Positions 14,111 to 21,466 of a stretch of 22,574 bases of DNA are shown here, piece after piece. The DNA is from CBFDCQ01 sp965603355 (GTDB lineage Bacteria; Hydrogenedentota; CAZGCA01; CBFDCQ01). The stretch is taken from the NCBI GenBank assembly GCA_965603355.1, contig CBFDCQ010000055.1, positions 1 to 22,574 of the forward strand, in the 5' to 3' direction. Every line of letters starts with the position of its first letter. Position 1 is the first letter of the stretch. The notes beneath the pieces were generated by a model that was not told the origin of the DNA, made no database searches, and was given only the letters and a program-made list of their open reading frames with translations. The position numbers and the translations under genes were made by a program.

Positions 14111-15529
14111 ATGAAGAACATCAGGATAAAACGGTTACTGGCAATGACCGCTGTATGCATCGTCGTGGCAGGCCCGGCTCTGGCGAAAGTCGACCTCGTA
14201 ACGCTGCCGGCCGGCAAGAAGATACAGCTCACCATATACAACTCCGCAGACATCACTCTCGTCAGAGACGAGCGCGAACTTACAATGAAGAAGGGCGATA
14301 ACGTGCTCCAGTTCTCCTGGGCGGGAACCCTCATAGACCCCACCTCACTCGATATGATGCCCAAGAAGTTCGCAGACAAGATCGACATCTTCGACATAAC
14401 GTATCCTCCACGGGTCAGGAATCTCGGTCTATGGCACATACAGTCGGGCGTCAGCGGCAGCGTTCCGGTGGAGATCGACTATTTCACCTCCGGCCTCTCG
14501 TGGCGCGCCTTTTACATGGGCACGCTCACCAACGATGAGAAAACGATGGACCTTGACGGGTACGTGCGGGTAACAAACCGCAGCGGGGAGGACTATCCGG
14601 AAGCCCAGACCCGCCTGATCGTCGGCAAGATACACATCCTCGACCAGATTGCCGAGCTTGCGCAACGCCAGTTCCCATATGGACGACCCTTCCCGCCTGA
14701 GGCCATGCGAGCCGCACTCGCACTTGAAGAAGCGGCCGCCGAGATCCGGCCGGCTGCACGCGCTGCGGCAAGGGGTATCGCACTTGCCAAGCCTAAAGAG
14801 ATCAGGAAGGAAGGGCTCTCGGAATACTTCCTCTACACCATCGAGGGCACGGAGACAATACCCGACGGCTGGTCGAAACGTCTACCGTCCTTCAACGTCA
14901 AAGGCGTGCCGGTAAAGAACCTGTACAAGTACGACGAGGAACGATACGGCGCTAATGTCCTGCGGTTCCTATCCTTCAAGAACGACAAGGCGCACAACCT
15001 GGGCGATACTCCGATACCGGACGGTGTAATCAAAGTGTTCCGTACGGCGGACGAAGAGCAGCATCTCAGCTACACAGGCCAGTCCGGTTTCAAGTATATT
15101 CCGGTCGACGAAGACGTGGAACTGAATCTAGGCGCCGCACCCGACGTCAGTGTCAAACCCAAACTGATGAAGTATAGCACCGCCAGCTACTCCTTCGACA
15201 GACGAGGTAATATCGACGGGTTCGACGAGATCAAGACCTTCAAGGTCGAGGTCGAGAACTTCCGCGATATACCCATCAATGTCGAGGTCACGCGCAACTT
15301 CCCGAACCAGTACTTCACTCTGGAGAAGTCCGGCGACACCGGCAAGTTCGAGCAGGTCGATATGGATACGGTCAAGTTCACACTCGACCTCCCGGCCAAC
15401 GGCAAGCAGGAGTTTGAGTATACACACACCCAGCACCACGGCACAAGGCAGGACCTCCGCGCGGCACGCTCTTTGCAGCAAAGCCCCGGGGCCGCACGAA
15501 TTCAAATTGGAAGGGTCTTCCTGAGATGA
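14111..15529 (+). CDS. Exported DUF4139 protein, tandem copy 1
   Basis: A 472-aa secreted protein. The signal peptide (1-25) differs from those of copies 2 and 3. The conserved body has KVDLVTLPAGKKIQLTIYNS, DERELTMKKGDNVLQFSWAG, the DUF4139 strand TSGLSWRAFYMG (126-137) and VRVTNRSGEDYPEAQTRLI (152-170). An Ala/Arg-rich linker (about 197-227) follows, then a second half with KVFRTADEEQHLSYTG. Function is unknown; secretion suggests a periplasmic or surface role. AAAAGGGAGGG lies 7 nt upstream of the ATG. A 24-aa tail after GTRQD is absent from copy 3. The stop overlaps the copy 2 ATG by ATGA. Confidence 0.85.
   Translation: MKNIRIKRLLAMTAVCIVVAGPALAKVDLVTLPAGKKIQLTIYNSADITLVRDERELTMKKGDNVLQFSWAGTLIDPTSLDMMPKKFADKIDIFDITYPPRVRNLGLWHIQSGVSGSVPVEIDYFTSGLSWRAFYMGTLTNDEKTMDLDGYVRVTNRSGEDYPEAQTRLIVGKIHILDQIAELAQRQFPYGRPFPPEAMRAALALEEAAAEIRPAARAAARGIALAKPKEIRKEGLSEYFLYTIEGTETIPDGWSKRLPSFNVKGVPVKNLYKYDEERYGANVLRFLSFKNDKAHNLGDTPIPDGVIKVFRTADEEQHLSYTGQSGFKYIPVDEDVELNLGAAPDVSVKPKLMKYSTASYSFDRRGNIDGFDEIKTFKVEVENFRDIPINVEVTRNFPNQYFTLEKSGDTGKFEQVDMDTVKFTLDLPANGKQEFEYTHTQHHGTRQDLRAARSLQQSPGAARIQIGRVFLR
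15509..15528 (+). promoter_or_regulatory. Hairpin over the ribosome-binding site of DUF4139 copy 2
   Basis: GGAAG (15509-15513) pairs with CTTCC (15517-15521) around a GGT loop, just before ATG 15526. The purine-rich ribosome-binding site is inside the stem. Translation of copy 2 may therefore depend on ribosomes arriving from copy 1, which ends at the overlapping TGA. Confidence 0.5.
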
Positions 15530-16944
15530 AGAACGCTCTAGTGCGACCGATACTCGTTGCGATTGCTATATGCATGCTATTGTCAGGCTCAGCGGCAGCC
15601 AAGGTTGACCTCGTGACGCTGCCTGCCGGCAAGAAGATACAGCTTACCATATACAACTCCGCAGACATCACCCTCGTCAGAGACGAGCGCGAACTCACAA
15701 TGAAAAAGGGCGATAACGTGCTGCAGTTCTCATGGGCGGGGACACTCATAGACCCCACTTCGCTCGATATGATGCCCAAGAAGTTCGCAGACAAGATCGA
15801 CATCTTCGACATTACATACCCACCACGGGTCAGGAATCTCGGTCTATGGCACATACAGTCGGGCGTCAGCGGCAGCGTTCCGGTGGAGATCACTTACTTC
15901 ACCTCCGGTCTCTCGTGGCGCGCCTTTTACATGGGCACACTCACCAACGATGAGAAGACCATGGACCTTGACGGTTACGTACGGGTAACAAACCGCAGCG
16001 GCGAGGACTATCCTGAAGCGCAGACTCGCCTGATCGTCGGCAAGCTGCACATCCTTGACAGGATCGCCGAACTCGCTCGACGCGAGTTCCCGTACGGGCG
16101 TCCATTTCCGCCGATGCCCGTGCCACAAGCTCCCGCTGCCATGGCTACCGACGAGCTCCGGGAGATGGACCGGGAGGCAGTAGCGAAACTCTCACTCGCT
16201 AGGCCCAAAGAGATCAGGAAAGAAGGTCTCTCCGAGTACTTCCTTTATACCATCGAGGGGACCGAGACCATACCCGACGGCTGGTCAAAACGCCTGCCCT
16301 CTTTCAACGTGAAAGGTGTGCCGGTCAAGAACCTGTACAAGTACGAGGAAGACCGCTACGGCGCGAACGTCGTACGGTTCCTATCCTTCAAGAACGACGA
16401 AGAACACAACCTCGGCGACACACCGATACCCGACGGTGTAATCAAAGTGTTCCGCACGGCGGACGAAGAGCAGCACCTCAGCTACACCGGCCAGGCCGGT
16501 TTCAAGTATATTCCGGTCGACGAAGACGTCGAACTGAATCTCGGCGCGGCGCCGGACGTCAGCGTCAAGCCTAAACTGATGAAATATAGCACTGCCAACT
16601 ACTCCTTCGACAGACGAGGGAATATAGACGGGTTCGACGAGATCAAGTCGTTCAAGGTCGAAGTCGAGAACTTCCGCGATATTCCCATCAATGTCGAGGT
16701 CACGCGCAACTTCCAGAACCAGTACTTCGCTTTGGAGAAGTCCGGCGATACCGGCAAGTTCGAGAAGGTCGATATGGATACGGTCAAGTTCACCATCGAG
16801 CTTCCGCCTAACGGCAAGAAGGAGTTCGAGTATAAACACACCCAATTGCACGGCACAAGGCAGGACCTCCGCACGGCACGCTCTTTGCAGCAAAGCCCCG
16901 GGGCGGCGGCACGAATTCAAATTGGAGGGGTCTTCCTGAGATGA
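15526..16944 (+). CDS. Exported DUF4139 protein, tandem copy 2
   Basis: A 472-aa paralogue of copy 1. The signal peptide (MKNALVRPILVAIAICMLLS plus GSAAA) is the same as in copy 3. The body is nearly identical to copies 1 and 3 through residue 172, then carries private changes (GKLHILDRIAELARREFPYG), a Pro/Ala/Met-rich linker (MPVPQAPAAMATDELRE) that does not align with the other linkers, and a conserved second half. Many nucleotide differences from the siblings are synonymous, which suggests selection on the protein. The C-terminal tail parallels that of copy 1 with one extra Ala. The start and stop both use ATGA overlaps. Confidence 0.85.
   Translation: MKNALVRPILVAIAICMLLSGSAAAKVDLVTLPAGKKIQLTIYNSADITLVRDERELTMKKGDNVLQFSWAGTLIDPTSLDMMPKKFADKIDIFDITYPPRVRNLGLWHIQSGVSGSVPVEITYFTSGLSWRAFYMGTLTNDEKTMDLDGYVRVTNRSGEDYPEAQTRLIVGKLHILDRIAELARREFPYGRPFPPMPVPQAPAAMATDELREMDREAVAKLSLARPKEIRKEGLSEYFLYTIEGTETIPDGWSKRLPSFNVKGVPVKNLYKYEEDRYGANVVRFLSFKNDEEHNLGDTPIPDGVIKVFRTADEEQHLSYTGQAGFKYIPVDEDVELNLGAAPDVSVKPKLMKYSTANYSFDRRGNIDGFDEIKSFKVEVENFRDIPINVEVTRNFQNQYFALEKSGDTGKFEKVDMDTVKFTIELPPNGKKEFEYKHTQLHGTRQDLRTARSLQQSPGAAARIQIGGVFLR
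16924..16943 (+). promoter_or_regulatory. Hairpin over the ribosome-binding site of DUF4139 copy 3
   Basis: GGAGG (16924-16928) pairs with CTTCC (16932-16936), with one G:T wobble, around the same GGT loop as upstream of copy 2. The A-to-G change relative to the upstream element still pairs. It precedes ATG 16941 at the same distance as the copy 2 hairpin precedes its ATG. Confidence 0.5.
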
Positions 16945-18287
16945 AGAACGCTTTAGTGCGACCGATACTCGTTGCGATTGCTATATGCATGCTGTTGTCA
17001 GGATCTGCGGCCGCGAAGGTTGACCTTGTAACGCTGCCTGCCGGCAAGAAGATACAGCTCACCATATATAACTCCGCGGACATCACCCTCGTCAGAGACG
17101 AGCGCGAACTTACCATGAAGAAGGGCGATAACGTGCTCCAGTTCTCCTGGGCGGGAACGCTCATAGACCCCACTTCGCTCGATATGATGCCCAAGAAGTT
17201 CGCAGACAAGATCGACATCTTCGACATAACTTACCCCCCACGCGTTAGAAACCTCGGTCTATGGCACATACAGTCCGGCGTGAGCGGAAGCGTCCCGGTC
17301 GAGATCACATATTTCACCTCCGGTCTCTCGTGGCGCGCCTTCTATATGGGCACGCTCACCAACGATGAGAAGACCATGGACCTTGACGGTTACGTCCGGG
17401 TAACAAACCACAGCGGCGAGGATTATCCGGAAGCGCAGACGCGCCTGATCGTCGGCAAGATACACATCCTCGACCAGATCGCCGAACTCGCGCAACGCCA
17501 GTTCCCCTATGGACGACCGTTCCCGCCAGTACCTCCACCAGGAGCCCTCTCATCTCCGCCTGAAGATCGAGAGAGAATCCGGACTTTCGCCATTACGTTA
17601 GACCAGGCCGCCCGCGCCGAGCCCAAGAAGATTGTCAAAGAAGGGCTCTCCGAATACTTCCTTTACACTATCGAGGGCACGGAGACAATCCCCGACGGCT
17701 GGTCAAAACGCCTCCCGTCCTTCAAAGTGCAAGGCGTGCCCGTCAAGAACCTGTACAAGTATGAAGAAGATCGATACGGCTCCGATGTCGTCCGGTTCCT
17801 CTCCTTCAAGAACGACGAGGAACACAACCTGGGCGATACCCCCATACCGGACGGCGTCATCAAGGTGTTTCGTACGGCGGACGAGGAGCAGCACCTCAGT
17901 TACACCGGCCAGGCCGGTTTCAAGTACATTCCTGTTGACGAAGACGTCGAACTGAATCTCGGCGGCGCGCCGGACGTCAACGTCAAGCCTAAACTGATGA
18001 AATATAGCACTGCCAACTACTCCTTCGACAGACGAGGTAATATCGATGGGTTCGACGAGATCAAGTCGTTCAAGGTCGAAGTCGAGAACTTCCGCGATAT
18101 ACCTGTCAGGGTCGAGGTCACGCGCAACTTCCCGAGCCAGTACTATGACCTGAAGAAATCCGGCGATTTCGGCAAGTTCGAGCAGCTCGATATGGATACG
18201 GTCAAGTTTACGCTCGAACTCCCGGTCCACGGCAGCAAGGAGTTTGAGTACACACACACCCAACTCCACGGCACAAGGCAGGACTGA
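16941..18287 (+). CDS. Exported DUF4139 protein, tandem copy 3
   Basis: A 448-aa paralogue, 24 residues shorter because it stops right after GTRQD, where copies 1 and 2 continue. The signal peptide matches copy 2, while the segment GKIHILDQIAELAQRQFPYG matches copy 1 and differs from copy 2. The linker (VPPPGALSSPPEDRERIRTF onward, about residues 197-227) is unrelated in sequence to the other two. The C-terminal part has private changes (NFPSQYYDLKKSGDFG). This mixture suggests recombination among the copies. It is the last gene of the plus-strand operon and converges on a response-regulator gene. Confidence 0.85.
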   Translation: MKNALVRPILVAIAICMLLSGSAAAKVDLVTLPAGKKIQLTIYNSADITLVRDERELTMKKGDNVLQFSWAGTLIDPTSLDMMPKKFADKIDIFDITYPPRVRNLGLWHIQSGVSGSVPVEITYFTSGLSWRAFYMGTLTNDEKTMDLDGYVRVTNHSGEDYPEAQTRLIVGKIHILDQIAELAQRQFPYGRPFPPVPPPGALSSPPEDRERIRTFAITLDQAARAEPKKIVKEGLSEYFLYTIEGTETIPDGWSKRLPSFKVQGVPVKNLYKYEEDRYGSDVVRFLSFKNDEEHNLGDTPIPDGVIKVFRTADEEQHLSYTGQAGFKYIPVDEDVELNLGGAPDVNVKPKLMKYSTANYSFDRRGNIDGFDEIKSFKVEVENFRDIPVRVEVTRNFPSQYYDLKKSGDFGKFEQLDMDTVKFTLELPVHGSKEFEYTHTQLHGTRQD

Positions 18288-18291
18288 CTGA

Positions 18292-18316
18292 CTGCACGGC
18301 TCGAAATCTCGTGCAG
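18292..18316. repeat. Hairpin between convergent genes
   Basis: CTGCACG (18292-18298) and CGTGCAG (18310-18316) form a perfect 7-bp stem with an 11-nt loop, in the 53-bp gap between DUF4139 copy 3 and the response-regulator stop. There is no T-run on either strand, so a termination role is possible but not shown. Confidence 0.4.
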
Positions 18317-18340
18317 GGAGTACAAACAGAGTCTGGTAGG

Positions 18341-19723
18341 TTACTTGGCTGTGAGCAGATACACCTGATTGCCGCCGGAACGCTTCGAACCGTACATCGC
18401 CTCATCTGCTCTCTTGATGAACGTCTTGGAGGTAAACTTCGAATCGTAGACCATTAGACCAATGCTCAAGGTCAGCCCGTCGAAACTGCGCGCTTCGAAG
18501 GTCTCCCGCAAACGTTCTGCAATGCTAAGCGCCTGATCCTCAGTAGTTTCCGAAAGGATCACGGTGAATTCGTCCCCGCCGTACCGATAGCCGGTATCAA
18601 CGTGCTCACGCGTGCACTCGCGAACGATATCTCCAACCTTCTCCAGGACACCATCCCCGGCCAGATGACCGTGCTTGTCGTTGTAGGACTTGAAATGGTC
18701 AATATCGAAGAGTAACAGCGACAACGGATGGCCCTGACGCTTGGCGCGTTCTATCTCCACTTCAAGTCTCTCGTAGAAGTAGCGCTGATTGTGCAGTCCC
18801 GTCAGGCTGTCCTTTATGGAAAGCTCCCTCAAGTCACGCTCCAGTTTCTTCTGCTCAGTGATGTCCTTGCCTATACCCAGCGTACCGATTACCTCCCCAT
18901 CCCTGCTGCGCAAAAGCGACACCGATAGCGAGACGGCTACCGTCTCACCATCCTTGCGGATGAACTCCGTCTCGTGGTTCTGCAACCGACCCGACGACCG
19001 CAGAGTCTCCATGATCTCCCGTGCCTCTCTCCTGCCGCCAACGTAGCACTCGTGGGCAAATCGTCCGAGAAGCTCCGTGCTGTCATCGTAACCGAGGATT
19101 TCCTGAGCACCTTTGCTCGCAAAGCTGATCCGTCCATCCCTATCAGTGGTTATGATCCCGTCAACCGAACTCTCAATCAGGTTCACGAGGTACTCTTTCG
19201 TCTCTCTAAGCTCCTTGTTCGCGCCCTCAAGTTCAGCAGTCTTGTCCCCTATCCTCTGCTCCAGCCGGCACTGATATTCCCTGTTCTGCATAATGAGGTC
19301 GCGTTTCTGGAGGGACCGCTGGACGCTCAAACTCACCTCTTCCAGATTGAACGGCTTGGCAAGGTAGTCCTCGGCGCCGCTGCGCATCGCGTCCACAGCG
19401 TAGTCCATGTCCGGGTATCCCGTTATGATAAGCACGCAAGTGTCGGGCTCGATCTGCTTTATATGTTTCGTCAGTTCAATCCCGTCCATCCCGGGCATCT
19501 TGACGTCTACGAACGCGAGAGCGATGTTGTTGGAACGGATCAACTCCAACGCCTCTTCCGGTCGGTCGGCGGCGAGACAGGAATAACCCTCATTGCTCAG
19601 CTTAAGCCGCAGCATATCGCGTATCCCGTCGTCGTCATCTACTATCAGGATCTTGTTCACTTCGGACACAGATACAATACCCCAGCTCGAAACCTTGGAT
19701 AGACCCCCGGTATCACCAACCAC
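18341..19723 (-). CDS. Response regulator: REC-PAS-GGDEF diguanylate cyclase
   Basis: A 460-aa cytoplasmic signalling protein predicted to make cyclic di-GMP when its receiver is phosphorylated. The REC domain (24-140) has acidic DDDD (29-32), the phosphoacceptor Asp73 in FVDVKMPG and Lys123 in LAKPF. A coiled coil (about 145-180) leads to a PAS domain (about 180-290, with the IGTLGIGKDITEQKKLE exit). The GGDEF domain (300-455) has canonical YRYGGDEF (380-386) and FDIDHFKSYND. The allosteric I-site is imperfect: the register expected for RXXD reads EHVD, with Arg shifted by one. No histidine kinase is nearby. GTG 19721-19723 is chosen from AAGGA 4 nt upstream and the promoter; GTG 19667-19669 is an alternative. 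Confidence 0.9.
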   Translation of the reverse strand: MVGDTGGLSKVSSWGIVSVSEVNKILIVDDDDGIRDMLRLKLSNEGYSCLAADRPEEALELIRSNNIALAFVDVKMPGMDGIELTKHIKQIEPDTCVLIITGYPDMDYAVDAMRSGAEDYLAKPFNLEEVSLSVQRSLQKRDLIMQNREYQCRLEQRIGDKTAELEGANKELRETKEYLVNLIESSVDGIITTDRDGRISFASKGAQEILGYDDSTELLGRFAHECYVGGRREAREIMETLRSSGRLQNHETEFIRKDGETVAVSLSVSLLRSRDGEVIGTLGIGKDITEQKKLERDLRELSIKDSLTGLHNQRYFYERLEVEIERAKRQGHPLSLLLFDIDHFKSYNDKHGHLAGDGVLEKVGDIVRECTREHVDTGYRYGGDEFTVILSETTEDQALSIAERLRETFEARSFDGLTLSIGLMVYDSKFTSKTFIKRADEAMYGSKRSGGNQVYLLTAK

Positions 19724-19752
19724 ACCATCCTTCTCAACGCCCCCACTTACTA

Positions 19753-19781
19753 ATTATATCGCGTAATAGCTCCCCCGTCAA
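19753..19781 (-). promoter_or_regulatory. Near-consensus promoter for the GGDEF gene
   Basis: On the minus strand TTGACG (19776-19781) and a perfect TATAAT (19753-19758) are spaced 17 bp apart. Transcription would begin near 19746, about 23 nt before the GTG start at 19723. Confidence 0.75.
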
Positions 19782-19925
19782 TTGCCGCCTCTGATAAACA
19801 CCCTCGACATGGACGTCCTCCTGAGTAAATAAGCGCCCGCATCCGCGCTACCCGAACCCTCTTCTCAGGCGCCTACCGGATAGTCCCCCGGAATAAATTG
19901 TTGACAGAAAAAGGCGTGGAAATCC

Positions 19926-19954
19926 TTGCACAAAATCCGCAGATTTGCTATAAT
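19926..19954 (+). promoter_or_regulatory. Strong promoter driving the structured RNA
   Basis: TTGCAC (19926-19931) and a perfect TATAAT (19949-19954) are spaced 17 bp apart. The predicted start, G19961, is the first base of the RNA closing helix. A further TTGACA at 19901-19906 has no -10 at a suitable distance. Confidence 0.75.
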
Positions 19955-19960
19955 GGCCCC

Positions 19961-20079
19961 GTGAGACGTCGGCCGATAGGAACAACCCGGTTAGTTGCTA
20001 CATCCTATTGATATGCTGACGTTTTGGAGAAGGGAGTTTCCGATTGCCCCGAGGTCGGAGACTCCCTCTCACTTTTTTT
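19961..20079 (+). ncRNA. Candidate structured small RNA, three-way junction, about 119 nt
   Basis: The sequence shows a compact transcription unit. P1: GTGAGA (19961-19966) pairs with TCTCAC (20067-20072). P2: CGTCGGC (19967-19973) pairs with GCTGACG (20015-20021), continuing as CGATAGGA (19974-19981) with TCCTATTG (20003-20010) across an ATAT bulge, capped by CAAC/GTTG (19983-19986/19994-19997). P3: GGGAGTTTCCGA (20032-20043) pairs with TCGGAGACTCCC (20055-20066), followed after TCTCAC by seven T. The linker TTTTGGAGAA (20022-20031) is single-stranded. No ORF fits. I matched it by eye against SRP, 6S, tmRNA, RNase P and several common riboswitches and found no match. Function is unknown. Confidence 0.72.
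20032..20079 (+). terminator. Intrinsic terminator of the small RNA
   Basis: A 12-bp stem (20032-20043 with 20055-20066, one G:T pair) with an 11-nt loop, then the 3' strand of the closing helix and a run of seven T (20073-20079). Confidence 0.75.
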
Positions 20080-20088
20080 GCCCTGCGA

Positions 20089-20188
20089 CAGGGCTTACGT
20101 CCGCGAACCGTAGAGCTTTTCACGGGGGAAGGATGTTGCTAGAGGCGCGGTAGTCGGCCTCGCTCCCGGTTCGCGGACGTAAACCCTG
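20089..20188. repeat. 100-bp element with 22-nt terminal inverted repeats
   Basis: The left arm 20089-20110 and right arm 20167-20188 are reverse complements over 22 nt with one mismatch (C20094/A20183); the inner 16 nt (TTACGTCCGCGAACCG and its complement) are perfect. The 56-nt centre holds a smaller GAGGC/GCCTC pair (20142-20146/20157-20161). A separate GCCCTG-CGA-CAGGGC hairpin (20080-20094) overlaps the left end. It could be a MITE-like non-autonomous element, or a long hairpin ending the minus-strand anti-sigma transcript, whose stop is 16 nt away. I see no target-site duplication and no open frame inside. Confidence 0.65.
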
Positions 20189-20203
20189 CTCTCTCGCTCT
20201 GTC

Positions 20204-21466
20204 CTAGCTGCTCTCCTCACTTGAGTATGTAACCACGTCAATATCCGACCTGACCGGCAACGATTTCAACACCTCCACGTTCGAGCCGAACAGCACGTAA
20301 AACGGCTTGTCTACGACCACACCGTCCGAAGAAAAATCAACGACAATGCGATCGCTCGTTCCCGTAAACTCAGAAGGAGACAATGCGCGGCTTGCCAGCA
20401 CCTCCAGCCGACCGTCGTACAGAACTACGTTAAAGCTACCCGGCGACGACAGCGGCGCAGTACCGTACGCGTCTCTTCTGACCAAAACGTCCATCACCCG
20501 CGTCCTACTGGCGGGCCTGAACATGTAAAGCGCACCGACTTGCCCCTCGCGCTGGTTTCTCATGCTGTACCTGCTGTCCGTAGTCTGAGGGACGAGCGCG
20601 CTTGCCCACCTGCCGACCTCCGAAACAGGAACCGCGCGCACCGGCTGCGGAGCTAAACCAACTCCGGCACTGCTGGCGTAGCCTGCGTTCACCTCGGTAA
20701 ACAACCCTTCGGACGTTTCCAGAACCAGTCTCCCTTCAGAAACCGCTACAATCGTCTGATTTCGGGTAGTACTTATGTTGAATTGAGTCCCCGTCACAAG
20801 AACTTTGCCGTACTGTGTTTCGACCATGAACGGCGCCTTCTTCCCCGCAACGTGTCCCCAGATCTCGCCTTTAACAAGACGCACAACCCGCTCGTTGTCG
20901 ATCCACAGTTCAGTGTCACCGTTCACCTTTATCTCTGTGGGACCTTCAAGCGCCAGTATGAGTCTTCCCTCTTTCCCTGTTGTAAAACGGTCGCCCGTGA
21001 AAATCCTGTCACGGACCACTGTTTCCTTGAGGGAACCCTCAACCGAACCCTCCACTCCCATCACCATTCCGATCTCGTTTGGCACCGCGACAGGATCCGG
21101 GTAGTTCCCCACAATTATAACGAGCGCGATGAACAAAACGACGACTGCGCCCGCGAGCATCGACCGACTCACCAACCCGGCGCCCCTGTTGACACGTCTG
21201 GATCCAGCCTTCGCTCGACGAGCCCAAAACCCGCCCGCCATCCTCCCGGATAAGTGGCTCATTACACTGTCACGAAATCCGGCGGAAAGCTTGTATGCCG
21301 CAAATGACTCGAATAAGGCCGCGCTGCAACTCGTGATCTCTCGCAACTCCTCCTGGCACATCACGCAATCCTGGACATGATGCTCAATCATCAGCCTTTC
21401 CCAAGGCGCCAGCTCGTCGTCTAGATAAGCCTGAAGGAGTATTGCTACTCGTTCACATGTGGCCAT
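20204..21466 (-). CDS. FecR-like zinc-finger anti-sigma factor, membrane-spanning
   Basis: A 420-aa predicted regulator that holds the partner ECF sigma inactive. The N-terminal zf-HC2 anti-sigma domain has Cys4, His30, Cys34 and Cys37 (the HXXXCXXC pattern) after AYLDDELAPWERLMIEHH. One transmembrane helix lies at about 102-121. A FecR-type periplasmic domain follows (about 150-260: GDRFTTGKEGRLILAL, VETQYGKVLVTGTQFNI, VSEGRLVLE). The remaining 110 residues (about 310-420) are beta-rich and unusual for FecR; they may bind a ligand or substrate. ATG 21466 is chosen because GGAG lies 7-9 nt upstream, although a TTG at 21487 is in frame. The first 22 nt overlap the sigma gene end, suggesting coupling. 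Confidence 0.85.
   Translation of the reverse strand: MATCERVAILLQAYLDDELAPWERLMIEHHVQDCVMCQEELREITSCSAALFESFAAYKLSAGFRDSVMSHLSGRMAGGFWARRAKAGSRRVNRGAGLVSRSMLAGAVVVLFIALVIIVGNYPDPVAVPNEIGMVMGVEGSVEGSLKETVVRDRIFTGDRFTTGKEGRLILALEGPTEIKVNGDTELWIDNERVVRLVKGEIWGHVAGKKAPFMVETQYGKVLVTGTQFNISTTRNQTIVAVSEGRLVLETSEGLFTEVNAGYASSAGVGLAPQPVRAVPVSEVGRWASALVPQTTDSRYSMRNQREGQVGALYMFRPASRTRVMDVLVRRDAYGTAPLSSPGSFNVVLYDGRLEVLASRALSPSEFTGTSDRIVVDFSSDGVVVDKPFYVLFGSNVEVLKSLPVRSDIDVVTYSSEESS

Noticed and set aside
13387..14439. Minus-strand open frame of 350 codons in the DUF4139 array
   Set aside because: Similar shadows recur opposite each paralogous copy, so it is explained by the conserved coding sequence of the plus strand.
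18974..19702. Plus-strand open frame of 242 codons opposite the GGDEF gene
   Set aside because: The minus-strand protein has three complete domains and a promoter; the plus frame has neither recognisable domains nor a ribosome-binding site.
20080..20094. GCCCTG-CGA-CAGGGC hairpin as a terminator on either strand
   Set aside because: On the plus strand it is not followed by T. The T-run before it belongs to the preceding RNA terminator, and on the minus strand it is followed by A.
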